From NCBI GenBank assembly GCA_044352985.1, contig JBILCU010000002.1, positions 124,001-188,000 of the forward strand: a stretch of 64,000 nucleotides of DNA, read 5' to 3'. The translations under genes were made by a program, and so were the position numbers. Numbering within the stretch: position 1 is the stretch's first letter; every line of letters begins with the position of its first letter. Below, piece by piece: positions 54,829-63,517 of this stretch. Source of the stretch: JADJDM01 sp044352985 (GTDB lineage Bacteria; Bacteroidota; Bacteroidia; B-17B0; Aurantibacillaceae). The notes under the pieces are model-generated. The model worked only from the letters and a program-made list of their open reading frames with translations, was not told the origin of the DNA and did no database searches.

Positions 54829-54988
54829 AAAAAAATCAGATTTTCCTGAGAAAATTTGTGCATGTTGTAAACTTCCATTTTCATGGCGAAAGAAATGGGA
54901 AAGAGTATGGAATGAAGTAAAGTATTGCAGTGATAAATGTAGAACCAATAAATCTAAACACGATGAAAAGAGCAATAGTTTGGTTTAA
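54818..54988 (+). CDS. DUF2256-like small zinc-ribbon protein
   Basis: A 56-residue protein too short for ordinary ORF cutoffs. It reads MKHRKKSDFPEKICACCKLP, FSWRKKWERVWNEVKYCSDK and CRTNKSKHDEKSNSLV, with a Cys pattern CxxC...C...C and a conserved aromatic core (FSWRKKWERVWNEVKYCSDKC), the DUF2256 pattern. It probably binds one zinc. DUF2256 genes are often beside photolyase/cryptochrome genes. It overlaps the photolyase stop by 11 nt and the cryptochrome-DASH start by 26 nt. Confidence 0.85.
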   Translation: MKHRKKSDFPEKICACCKLPFSWRKKWERVWNEVKYCSDKCRTNKSKHDEKSNSLV

Positions 54989-56249
54989 AACTGATTTACG
55001 TTTGCAAGATAATGAAACCTTGCAAAAGTCTGCTGAATGGGCAGATGAAATCATTCCTGTTTTTTGCTTCAATAAACAATGTGATGAACAAACCCAATTT
55101 GGAACAAAGAAAATGGGCGAGCATCGAAAGCAATTTTTGCTTCAGTCATTAATGGAATTGGAAGAGCAATTAACTGCCAGAAATAGTGGTTTAATTTTTT
55201 GCAAAGGAGACCCTGTAAATGAAATTTTACGATTGGCTAAATTATATAACGTGCAACGTGTGTATGCCAAAAAAGAAGTTGCTCACGAAGAAATTATAGA
55301 ATTAAAAAAAATAAATGAGCAACTTTTAAAAGTTGGCATTACACTGGAATTATATAGTACAAGTACTTTATACCATGCAACAGATTTGCCTTTTTCAATA
55401 CGTGATATACCCGAACAGTTTACTAATTTTAGAAAACAGGTTGAAAAGGATTCCATTGTTCGTAATGAAATTAATACGCCTAAATATTTTAAATCTCCAC
55501 AACTTGAAAAAATTAATTGGTCAGATTATTTTACTCCAATAAAAAATGATGAACGAGCTTCGTATCATTTTATAGGTGGTGAGATTCAGGCAAACAATCG
55601 CTTAACTGAATTTATTCAAGCTGGGCATATCAATCATTACAAACAAACTCGTGATCAATTACACGGAGCTAATTACTCAAGTAAGTTTTCACCATGGCTT
55701 GCTTTGGGTTGCATTTCTCCAAGAACTATTTATCACCAAATTAAAAAATTTGAAAGTCAACAAGGTGCAAATGATTCAACTTATTGGCTAATTTTTGAAT
55801 TGATATGGCGTGATTTTTTTCGATTCTCATTCAAAAAACATCCACGTGATTTTTTTCTTCAACAAGGAATTTCAAAGAAAACAATTGAATTTATGCACAA
55901 TGAAAATAATTTTGAAGCGTGGAAAAATTCTGAAACCATTCAGCCACTAATAAATGCCTTTATGAATGAATTAAAACAATCGGGATTCATAAGTAACAGA
56001 GGTCGACAAATTGTGGCAAGTTATTTTATTTACGAATTAAAATGCGACTGGAGATATGGCGCTGCCTGGTTTGAAGAACAATTGATAGATTATGATCCCT
56101 GCTCCAATTGGGGCAACTGGGCATATATTGCAGGGGTTGGTAACGATCCACGCGGAGGAAGAATCTTTAACATTGAAAAACAAGCTGATCAGTTTGATAA
56201 GGATTTTTCGTATAGGAATAAATGGCTAAATCAATCATACTCAATTTAA
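54963..56249 (+). CDS. Cryptochrome-DASH family protein
   Basis: A 428-residue photolyase-superfamily flavoprotein. It starts KRAIVWFKTDLRLQDNETLQKS and ends with GNWAYIAGVGNDPRGGRIFNIEKQADQFDKDF, the signature that marks the DASH branch, and has the YSSKFSPWLALGCISPRTIY FAD-domain word. DASH cryptochromes repair cyclobutane pyrimidine dimers in single-stranded DNA and may also sense light. An open upstream extension is overlap with DUF2256, so the ATG at 54963 is chosen. The next gene starts 9 bp later. Confidence 0.93.
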   Translation: MKRAIVWFKTDLRLQDNETLQKSAEWADEIIPVFCFNKQCDEQTQFGTKKMGEHRKQFLLQSLMELEEQLTARNSGLIFCKGDPVNEILRLAKLYNVQRVYAKKEVAHEEIIELKKINEQLLKVGITLELYSTSTLYHATDLPFSIRDIPEQFTNFRKQVEKDSIVRNEINTPKYFKSPQLEKINWSDYFTPIKNDERASYHFIGGEIQANNRLTEFIQAGHINHYKQTRDQLHGANYSSKFSPWLALGCISPRTIYHQIKKFESQQGANDSTYWLIFELIWRDFFRFSFKKHPRDFFLQQGISKKTIEFMHNENNFEAWKNSETIQPLINAFMNELKQSGFISNRGRQIVASYFIYELKCDWRYGAAWFEEQLIDYDPCSNWGNWAYIAGVGNDPRGGRIFNIEKQADQFDKDFSYRNKWLNQSYSI

Positions 56250-56258
56250 AAAAACATT

Positions 56259-57791
56259 TTGAAAACATTACGTTTAATTCTTGGAGATCAACTAAACTAT
56301 AATCATACTTGGTTTAAACAAAAAAATGATAAAGTAACTTATTTCATAATTGAATTGAAACAAGAAAGTGAGTATGTTACTCATCACATTCAAAAAATTA
56401 TTGGATTTTTTGCTTCCATGTTCAATTTTGTAGCGTTCTTAAAAAAAAATGGACATGATGTAATTTATATCCAAATCAATGATACTGTAAATAAATCAAC
56501 TCTTGAAGAAAATTTAAAGTATCAAATTCAAAAACATCAGTTTCAAAAATTTGAATATTTACTTCCTGACGAATACAGAATAGATGAACAATTGAAACAA
56601 ATTTCAGAGTCTTTAAATATACCTTTTGAGGCTTTTGATACCGAACATTTTTATACAGATAGAAATGAATTGAATGAATTCTTCAAAGGAAAAAAAACAT
56701 ATCTGCTCGAAAATTTTTATCGAAATCTCAGAAAAAAACACCAGGTGTTGATGCATGAAAACGAACCAATAGGAAACCAATGGAACTTTGATTCGTCAAA
56801 CCGAAATGCATACAAGGGAAAAGATGAAATCCCTGAACCTTTTATGTTTAATCATAATTATTCAACAATACTTTCAGAAATTAAAAAATCAGGAATTAAA
56901 TACATTGGTGAAGCAAACGAAAAAAATTTTTCGTGGCCAACCAGCAGAAAACAATCGCTTCAATTAATGCATTACTTCAATCAGCATCTTTTGCCTTTAT
57001 TTGGCAAGTATCAGGATGCTATGCACACTGAATACTGGAGTTTGTTTCATTCACGCTTATCGTTTTCATTAAACATTAAAATGATTTCTCCAAAAGAAGT
57101 AATTGAAAGCGCAATATTGGAATGGGAGAAAAGAAAAGATGAAATTGGTATCGAACAAATTGAAGGTTATGTAAGGCAAATTTTGGGCTGGCGCGAATAC
57201 ATGCGCGGAATTTACTGGGCTAAAATGCCTGATTACTCTTCGCTTAATTTTTTTCAATTTAACAGAAAACTACCTCAATGGTTCTGGACAGGTGAAACAA
57301 AAATGAATTGCCTTAAACATGCGATTCAGCAATCGCTTCAACATGCTTATGCGCATCACATTCAGCGATTAATGGTTACAGGTAATTTTGCATTATTAGC
57401 CGGGATTCATCCGGATGAAGTTGACAAGTGGTATTTAGGAATTTACATAGATGCCATTGAGTGGGTTGAAATTACAAATACAAGAGGCATGAGTCAGTTT
57501 GCTGATGGAGGAATAGTAGGAAGTAAACCTTATGTTTCATCAGCAAATTATATTGATAAAATGAGTAATTATTGCAAAAGTTGTTATTACGATAAAACAT
57601 CCAAAACAGGAGAAAAGGCTTGTCCGTTTAACAGTTTATATTGGTTGTTTTATGAAACTCATCGCGATAAATTATCTCGTAATCCTAGAATAGGAATGAT
57701 GTATAAAATTTTAGATAAATTTTCTACTACAGAAAAAGAGACTATTTTTAAGCATGCAGAAAACTACATCAATAATTCAGACAATCTTTGA
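56259..57791 (+). CDS. Iron-sulfur cryptochrome/photolyase (FeS-BCP, PhrB/CryPro-like)
   Basis: A 510-residue protein of the photolyase-related COG3046 type. It begins KTLRLILGDQLNYNHTWF and carries four cysteines at residues 351, 439, 442 and 455 (in NCLKHAI, NYCKSCYYD and KACPFNSLYW). Their spacing equals that of the [4Fe-4S] cysteines in Agrobacterium PhrB, a (6-4) photolyase. FAD and cluster binding are thus expected, and repair of (6-4) photoproducts likely. The start is TTG at 56259; no in-frame ATG lies at a suitable place before GDQLN. It is the last gene of the cluster. Confidence 0.92.
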   Translation: MKTLRLILGDQLNYNHTWFKQKNDKVTYFIIELKQESEYVTHHIQKIIGFFASMFNFVAFLKKNGHDVIYIQINDTVNKSTLEENLKYQIQKHQFQKFEYLLPDEYRIDEQLKQISESLNIPFEAFDTEHFYTDRNELNEFFKGKKTYLLENFYRNLRKKHQVLMHENEPIGNQWNFDSSNRNAYKGKDEIPEPFMFNHNYSTILSEIKKSGIKYIGEANEKNFSWPTSRKQSLQLMHYFNQHLLPLFGKYQDAMHTEYWSLFHSRLSFSLNIKMISPKEVIESAILEWEKRKDEIGIEQIEGYVRQILGWREYMRGIYWAKMPDYSSLNFFQFNRKLPQWFWTGETKMNCLKHAIQQSLQHAYAHHIQRLMVTGNFALLAGIHPDEVDKWYLGIYIDAIEWVEITNTRGMSQFADGGIVGSKPYVSSANYIDKMSNYCKSCYYDKTSKTGEKACPFNSLYWLFYETHRDKLSRNPRIGMMYKILDKFSTTEKETIFKHAENYINNSDNL

Positions 57792-57871
57792 TTATTAACA
57801 ATTTTCAGTAGTCAACCCTGATTTTTTAAAAGTATTTTATCATTAATTCTCTTTTTTTAATGAAATTTTAA

Positions 57872-57879
57872 TATATTTG
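57872..57879 (+). promoter_or_regulatory. Candidate -7 promoter box of tRNA-Leu
   Basis: TATATTTG is an exact TAnnTTTG match 22 nt before the mature tRNA 5' end, with a T-rich stretch upstream in place of a clean TTTG. Confidence 0.45.
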
Positions 57880-57901
57880 CGTCCCATTTTCCTAATGGCA
57901 T

Positions 57902-57983
57902 GCGGATGTGGCGTAATTGGTAGCCGCACCAGACTTAGGATCTGGCGCTTCACGGCGTGGGGGTTCGAGTCCCTTCATCCGCA
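57902..57983 (+). tRNA. tRNA-Leu (anticodon UAG)
   Basis: An 82-nt class II tRNA. The acceptor stem GCGGATG pairs with CATCCGC, followed by discriminator A. The anticodon stem CCAGA/TCTGG encloses loop CTTAGGA, giving anticodon TAG, which reads CUA and other CUN Leu codons. A long variable arm (CGCTTCACGGCG) and the T-loop GTTCGAG are present. CCA is not encoded. It has its own promoter candidate and a terminator. Confidence 0.95.
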
Positions 57984-57989
57984 CTTTAC

Positions 57990-58016
57990 AAAAAGGCTAT
58001 TTATTTAGCCTTTTTT
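57990..58016 (+). terminator. Terminator after tRNA-Leu
   Basis: A 10-bp stem AAAAAGGCTA / TAGCCTTTTT with a 6-nt loop and a following T, between the tRNA and the trigger factor gene. Confidence 0.82.
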
Positions 58017-58037
58017 AATTTTAAAAATGATTGAAAA

Positions 58038-59366
58038 ATGAACATAACTAAACAAAACATCGACGAACTTAATGCGGTTGTTACTATTAGTCTAACACAC
58101 GAAGATTACAAAGAAAAAGTAGAAACTGCTATCAAAAAAGCTCAACGTCAGGCTGTAATTCCTGGTTTCAGACAAGGAAAAGTACCTTCAGGTATGATTA
58201 AAAAAATGTACGGAAAAAACATTTTAGTAGATGAAATCAATAAACTATTGAACGACTCTATATACAAATATGTTTCAGAAAACAATATTGAGATTTTAGG
58301 CAATCCACTTCCTAAAACTCCTGAGTCAGATATTAACTGGGATACGCAAACTGATTTTTCATTTGATTATGAATTAGGTCTTGCTCCAAAATTAGATATT
58401 GAAATTTCTAACCAAATGAGTTTTGATTACCCTGTAGTTAAAATTGATGAGGAATTAGTTGAGAAATACATTAAAGATATCAGAAGAAACTTTGGCAAAC
58501 CATCTAACCCTGAAGTATCTGAAAATACAGATGTGGTTTACGTTGACATCAACGAATTAAATGAAGAAGGTGCAATCAAAGAAGGTGGTGTTTTTAAATC
58601 AACTAGCATTGGTGTCGATCGTCTAAAAAACGAATCAGCCAAAACAAAATTAAGTGGTATAAAAAAGAATGATGTAATTACCATTTCTTCATCTGAATTA
58701 TATGAAAATGCAATTGATTTAGGAATAGGATTAGGCATCGATAAAGAAGCTGCAGAACAATTTAATAGCAACTTACAAATCACCATAAAAAACATCTCTA
58801 GAATGGAAGATGCTGAATTGAATCAAGAATTATTTGATAAAATTTATGGCGAAGGTAAAGTAAACGGATTAGAAGAATTCAAATCTAAATTAAGAGAAGA
58901 ATTAGGTAAAATGTTTACTCAGGATCAAGACAGAAAATTCATGAATGAAGTGGAAAAAACTTTATTAGAAACTAGCAATCCAAAATTACCAGAAGAATTT
59001 TTAAAACGCTGGTTATTGGCAGTAAACGAAAAACCTATCACACTTGAACAGTTAAATGACGAATTTCCTAGTTACTTAAAAGCGATGCAATGGAAATTAA
59101 TTGAAAACAAAATTATAAAAGATAACGATATTAAAGTTGGCAACGAAGAAGTATTAGAAGAAGCAAAACGCTATATCACTTCTCAATACGCACGTTACGG
59201 GCAAGTTCCAACTGAAGATGAAATTAAAAAATTAACAGGTACAATTTTATCGAAAGAAAGCGAAGTTCAAAAAATTTACGAAAACTTGTACTATGTAAAA
59301 TTACTACAACTTTTCAAAGAGAAATTTACTTTAAAAAATAAAGAAATTGCTCAAAGCGAACTTTAA
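58038..59366 (+). CDS. tig: Trigger factor (ribosome-associated chaperone)
   Basis: Chaperone bound at the ribosomal exit tunnel. The 442-residue protein has the ribosome-binding signature VIPGFRQGKVPSGMIKKMYGK in the N-terminal domain and a C-terminal helical chaperone domain (LPEEFLKRWLLAVNEKPITLEQ). The middle domain is diverged from the FKBP-type peptidyl-prolyl isomerase of Escherichia coli, as is usual in Bacteroidota, so isomerase activity may be absent. It starts 22 bp after the tRNA terminator and ends before a strong terminator. Confidence 0.93.
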   Translation: MNITKQNIDELNAVVTISLTHEDYKEKVETAIKKAQRQAVIPGFRQGKVPSGMIKKMYGKNILVDEINKLLNDSIYKYVSENNIEILGNPLPKTPESDINWDTQTDFSFDYELGLAPKLDIEISNQMSFDYPVVKIDEELVEKYIKDIRRNFGKPSNPEVSENTDVVYVDINELNEEGAIKEGGVFKSTSIGVDRLKNESAKTKLSGIKKNDVITISSSELYENAIDLGIGLGIDKEAAEQFNSNLQITIKNISRMEDAELNQELFDKIYGEGKVNGLEEFKSKLREELGKMFTQDQDRKFMNEVEKTLLETSNPKLPEEFLKRWLLAVNEKPITLEQLNDEFPSYLKAMQWKLIENKIIKDNDIKVGNEEVLEEAKRYITSQYARYGQVPTEDEIKKLTGTILSKESEVQKIYENLYYVKLLQLFKEKFTLKNKEIAQSEL

Positions 59367-59385
59367 TAAAAAAAGGTTTTAAATT

Positions 59386-59407
59386 AAGCTCCGAAATTTC
59401 GGAGCTT
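59386..59407 (+). terminator. Intrinsic terminator after tig
   Basis: Perfect palindrome AAGCTCCGA-AATT-TCGGAGCTT followed by a T-tract (TTTTTTATTTT). Confidence 0.9.
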
Positions 59408-59513
59408 TTTTATTTTAAGATGTTTAGTAATTTTAAATTAAATATTATACAATTAATTAAAGCTTGTTAATAGCAATCTATCAATTCAATTCTTTTGTAA
59501 ACTTGTAATCAAT

Positions 59514-61337
59514 ATGCCTTACTCCTCACTCCAACAATGTATTGAAGACCTTGAAAAAAATGGCCATTTAATTCGTATTAAAGATGAAGTTGATCCTTAT
59601 TTGGAAATGGCATCTATACATTTGCGAATACATGAAGCCAAAGGAAAAGCAATTTTATTTGAAAAAGTAAAAGGCACCAAATACGCTTGTGTATCAAATA
59701 TTTTTGGCACAGATGAACGTATGCATTTTTTGTTTCGTGAAAATTTTGAAACCGTTCAGCAATTAATTGATGTAAAGGGAAACCCTACAAAATACCTTAA
59801 AAAACCATTTCAGCATCTTTCGCTTGCATTAAAAGCAATTAATGCCTTACCAAAAAAACTAAATGCAAAACCATCTGATTATTTTGATGAAATCAGTATC
59901 GAAGAATTGCCTTTAATTCATCATTGGCAAAATGATGGTGGCGCCTTTGTTACTTTACCTCAGGTTTATTCGGAAGATTGTGAGCAACCCGGAATTATGC
60001 ATGCTAATTTGGGGATGTACAGAATACAACTTACAGGTAATGAATATGATTTAAACAAAGAAATTGGATTACATTATCAATTGCATCGAGGAATTGGAGT
60101 TCATCAAACTAAATCAAATAAAAATGGTTTACCATTAAAAGTGAGCATTTTTGTAGGTGGCCCACCATCTCATACACTTGCAGCTGTAATGCCTTTACCT
60201 GAAGGGTTAAGCGAAATGACTTTTGCAGGTGCGTTAAACGGCAGAAGATTTAGGTATTTTTATGAGGATGGATATTGCATTTCTGCAGATGCTGATTTTG
60301 TGATAACTGGCGAAGTATATCCAAACGAAAATAAACCCGAAGGGCCATTTGGCGATCATTTAGGATATTATAGCTTACAACATGATTTTCCTTTAATGAG
60401 AGTACATAAAGTATTTGCCAAGAAAAATGCAATTTGGGCTTTTACTGTTGTTGGCAGACCACCACAGGAAGATACTGGTTTTGGTAATTTCATACATGAA
60501 CTAACTGGTGAAGGATTAAAAAAAGAAATACCCGGACTTAAAGAAGTTAATGCTGTAGACGCAGCCGGGGTTCACCCTTTATTACTTGCTATCGGGAGCG
60601 AAAGGTACACACCTTACTTAAAAACAAAACAACCCGCCGAACTACTTACGATAGCAAATCATATTTTAGGAAGCGGACAATTAAGTTTAGCCAAATTCCT
60701 TTTCATTACTGCAGATGAAAAAAACAATGTTCATGCTTCAGATATTGCTCCATTTTTCCAATATATACTCGAAAGAATAGATTTAACAAGAGACTTACAC
60801 TTTCATACTCAAACTACGATTGATACACTTGACTATTCAGGAACCGGATTAAATAGCGGATCTAAAGTAGTAATTGCAGCTTATGGTGATAAAAAAAGAG
60901 AATTAGGCACTACACTTCCCAATGAATTAGGAAATTTAAAACATGCTCATTCTGTAAATTTGGTAATGCCTGGCATAATTTCTATACAAACTTCTGAATT
61001 TCAAAATTATGAATTGGCCGAAATTGAATTAAACAATATTTGCGTTGAATTGAAAACAATATTTAAATCGATGGAAAAATTTCCAATGATTGTATTGTGT
61101 GATGATAGTAAATTTGTTGCTGATACACTCAACAATTTTTTATGGGTAACATTTACGCGATGCAATCCGGCAAATGATATTTATGGAGTTGATAGCTTTA
61201 TTTCGAACAAACATTGGGGCTGCAAAGGTTCTGTAATTTTTGATGCCAGAAAAAAACCACATCACGCTCCCGAATTAATTAAAAACAACGAAGTAGAGTT
61301 AAAAGTTAGTGAGTTATTGAGTAAAATAACCTACTAA
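59514..61337 (+). CDS. UbiD-family decarboxylase
   Basis: A 607-residue prenylated-FMN-dependent (de)carboxylase. The conserved E-x-P segment is GEVYPNENKPEGPFGDHLGYY, and the LGMYRIQLTGNEYDLN and GGPPSHTLAAVMPLPEGLSEMTFAGAL blocks are typical. In Bacteroidota relatives this size often serve quinone (menaquinone or futalosine-route) biosynthesis; the actual substrate is unproven. A UbiX-type flavin prenyltransferase, required for activity in this family, is not in the window. Confidence 0.92.
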   Translation: MPYSSLQQCIEDLEKNGHLIRIKDEVDPYLEMASIHLRIHEAKGKAILFEKVKGTKYACVSNIFGTDERMHFLFRENFETVQQLIDVKGNPTKYLKKPFQHLSLALKAINALPKKLNAKPSDYFDEISIEELPLIHHWQNDGGAFVTLPQVYSEDCEQPGIMHANLGMYRIQLTGNEYDLNKEIGLHYQLHRGIGVHQTKSNKNGLPLKVSIFVGGPPSHTLAAVMPLPEGLSEMTFAGALNGRRFRYFYEDGYCISADADFVITGEVYPNENKPEGPFGDHLGYYSLQHDFPLMRVHKVFAKKNAIWAFTVVGRPPQEDTGFGNFIHELTGEGLKKEIPGLKEVNAVDAAGVHPLLLAIGSERYTPYLKTKQPAELLTIANHILGSGQLSLAKFLFITADEKNNVHASDIAPFFQYILERIDLTRDLHFHTQTTIDTLDYSGTGLNSGSKVVIAAYGDKKRELGTTLPNELGNLKHAHSVNLVMPGIISIQTSEFQNYELAEIELNNICVELKTIFKSMEKFPMIVLCDDSKFVADTLNNFLWVTFTRCNPANDIYGVDSFISNKHWGCKGSVIFDARKKPHHAPELIKNNEVELKVSELLSKITY

Positions 61338-61822
61338 TAAAATTAAGTAACCATTAGTGTTTAAATTGAAAATTTAATTTCACATGGTGTTTATTTTCAT
61401 TTTTTGGATTCAGGAAACAAGACTGCAGGATGCAGGATTGATTTTTCACATTAATGTGTCACTTCGAGCGAAGTCGAGAAGTGAGTAAAACCCTTTATTC
61501 ATAAGGTCTCGACTCCGCTCGACCTGACATTTTTTTTGAACCAAGATACAAGATTGATTTACGATTTTGAGATTTACAATTTGACGATTTGTTTATTTTG
61601 GATTCAGGAAACAAGACGACAGAAAGCAGGATTGATTTAAGATTTTAGATTTAAAATTTGTACTGGTACTAATCTCGCTAAATGCAACAAATCAAATATT
61701 TGTTGATTCTAAATTTGATATTTTTTTACAATCATTTCATTATTATGTTTAGATTTAATCTTCATTTTTAAGTACGGTTTTAGAACAATCAACGAAAGAA
61801 AGAATAAAAAAATTATCTAGAT
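61338..61822. other. 485-bp gene-free gap filled with decayed dispersed repeats
   Basis: No plausible coding region is seen. The gap holds two copies of a direct repeat (61402-61445 and 61596-61638, sharing GGATTCAGGAAACAAGAC and GCAGGATTGATTT) and an inverted pair (61464-61478 and 61507-61521). The AT-rich tail leads to the FtcD gene. Confidence 0.6.
61464..61521. repeat. Inverted repeat of a dispersed Bacteroidota intergenic element
   Basis: CGAGCGAAGTCGAGA (61464-61478) and TCTCGACTCCGCTCG (61507-61521) are complementary with one mismatch, 28 bp apart. I recognise this pair as a common dispersed intergenic element in Bacteroidota. Confidence 0.7.
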
Positions 61823-63517
61823 ATGAAGAAACTTATTGAATGTGTTCCTAATTTCAGCGAAGGAAGAAATCTTGAAATCATAAAACAAATAACTGATGAA
61901 ATAGAATCAGTTGAAGGAGTAAAATTATTAAATGTGGATCCGGGAAAAGCCACCAACCGAACTGTTGTAACTTTTGTTGGTGAACCGGAGCAAGTTGTGT
62001 CAGCAGCTTTTTTAGCTATTAAAAAAGCTGGTGAATTAATTGACATGAGCAAACACAAAGGCGAACATCCAAGAATGGGCGCAACCGATGTTTGTCCATT
62101 TATTCCAATTGCAAATATCAGCATGGAAGAAACAGCAGACTATGCTAAAAAACTAGCTAAAAAAGTCGGGGATGAATTAACGATTCCTGTATACTTATAC
62201 GAAAGTGCACAGGAAAATAAAAACAGAAGTAATTTATCTGTAATCAGAGCGGGTGAATACGAAGGCTTCTTTAAAAAAATAAAATTACCGGAATGGAAAC
62301 CTGATTTTGGTCCGCAAGAATTTGATGCGAAACGCGGGGCAACAGTAATTGGGGCTCGTGATTTTTTAGTGGCATTTAATGTTAACTTAAATACTACATC
62401 TACTCGCAGAGCAAATTCTATTGCATTTGATGTGCGTGAGGCTGGAAGAGTAATGCGAGAGGGTAATCCAATAACAGGAAAAATTATTACTGATGAAAAT
62501 GGAAATCCAAAATCAAAACCCGGCACTTTAAAATGTGTAAAAGCCATCGGTTGGTTCATTGAAGAATATGGAGTGGCACAAATCTCTATGAATCTTACCA
62601 ACATAGCTGTAACTCCTGTACACATTGCATTTGATGAAGTATGTAAAAGTGCAACATCAAGAGGTATTCGCGTTACCGGAAGTGAATTGGTAGGTTTAAT
62701 TCCTTTACAAGCCATGCTAGATGCAGGAAAATACTTTTTAGAAAAACAACAACGATCAGTTGGGGTAAGCGAAAAAGAACTCATAAAAATTGCCATTAAA
62801 TCTATGGGATTGGATGAACTGGCACCATTCAAACCGGAAGAACGCATCATTGAATATTTATTGAAATCTAAATCGGATAGCAAATTAGTAAGCATGGATT
62901 TAGTTTCATTTGCCGATGAAACAGCAAGTGAGAGCCCTGCTCCGGGCGGTGGTTCCATTTCTGCTTACGTTGGTTCATTGGGTTCTTCATTAGCAACGAT
63001 GGTTGCTAATTTATCTTCGCATAAAAAAGGTTGGGACGACAGATGGAAAGAATTCAGCGACTGGGCAGAAAAAGGACAAGAAGCAAAAGATGAATTACTG
63101 AGATTAGTAGATTTAGATACAGCCTCTTTTAATGCGATTATGAATGCTTTTTCTCTACCAAAAGCAAGTGAAGAAGAAAAACAAATCAGAAATCAGTCGA
63201 TACAAGACGCCACCAAATACGCCATTGAAATTCCATTTAAAGTAATGGAATCCTCTTTAAAAAGTATGGAAGTAATTAAAGCAATGGCAGAGCATGGAAA
63301 TCCTAATTCTATTACGGATGCAGGTGTTGGTGCTTTATGTGCACGCACAGCTGTGATGGGCGCATTTATGAATGTAAAAATAAATGCATCAGGTTACAAC
63401 GATAAAAATTTTGTAAAAGAAATTATTGAAAAAGGAATTGACATTGAGCAAAAAGCCATTCGTCTTGAGCAAGAAATTGTGCATTTTGTGAACAGTAAAA
63501 TAAACTTAAATGTCTGA
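61823..63517 (+). CDS. ftcD: Glutamate formimidoyltransferase / formimidoyltetrahydrofolate cyclodeaminase
   Basis: Bifunctional enzyme of histidine degradation: transfers the formimino group from formiminoglutamate to tetrahydrofolate, then releases ammonia. Residues ~1-330 are the transferase (CVPNFSEGRNLEII, HKGEHPRMGATDVCPFIPIA, GARDFLVAFNVNLNTTS); residues ~350-564 are the cyclodeaminase (FADETASESPAPGGGSISAYVGSLGSSLATMV). The 564-residue length fits the fused form. Other hut genes are not in the window. Its stop overlaps the start of the next gene by 8 nt. Confidence 0.95.
   Translation: MKKLIECVPNFSEGRNLEIIKQITDEIESVEGVKLLNVDPGKATNRTVVTFVGEPEQVVSAAFLAIKKAGELIDMSKHKGEHPRMGATDVCPFIPIANISMEETADYAKKLAKKVGDELTIPVYLYESAQENKNRSNLSVIRAGEYEGFFKKIKLPEWKPDFGPQEFDAKRGATVIGARDFLVAFNVNLNTTSTRRANSIAFDVREAGRVMREGNPITGKIITDENGNPKSKPGTLKCVKAIGWFIEEYGVAQISMNLTNIAVTPVHIAFDEVCKSATSRGIRVTGSELVGLIPLQAMLDAGKYFLEKQQRSVGVSEKELIKIAIKSMGLDELAPFKPEERIIEYLLKSKSDSKLVSMDLVSFADETASESPAPGGGSISAYVGSLGSSLATMVANLSSHKKGWDDRWKEFSDWAEKGQEAKDELLRLVDLDTASFNAIMNAFSLPKASEEEKQIRNQSIQDATKYAIEIPFKVMESSLKSMEVIKAMAEHGNPNSITDAGVGALCARTAVMGAFMNVKINASGYNDKNFVKEIIEKGIDIEQKAIRLEQEIVHFVNSKINLNV

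Noticed and set aside
62140..62958. Long minus-strand open frame (272 codons) inside ftcD
   Set aside because: It is antisense to a well-supported enzyme gene, has no motif and reads as the mirror of coding sequence.
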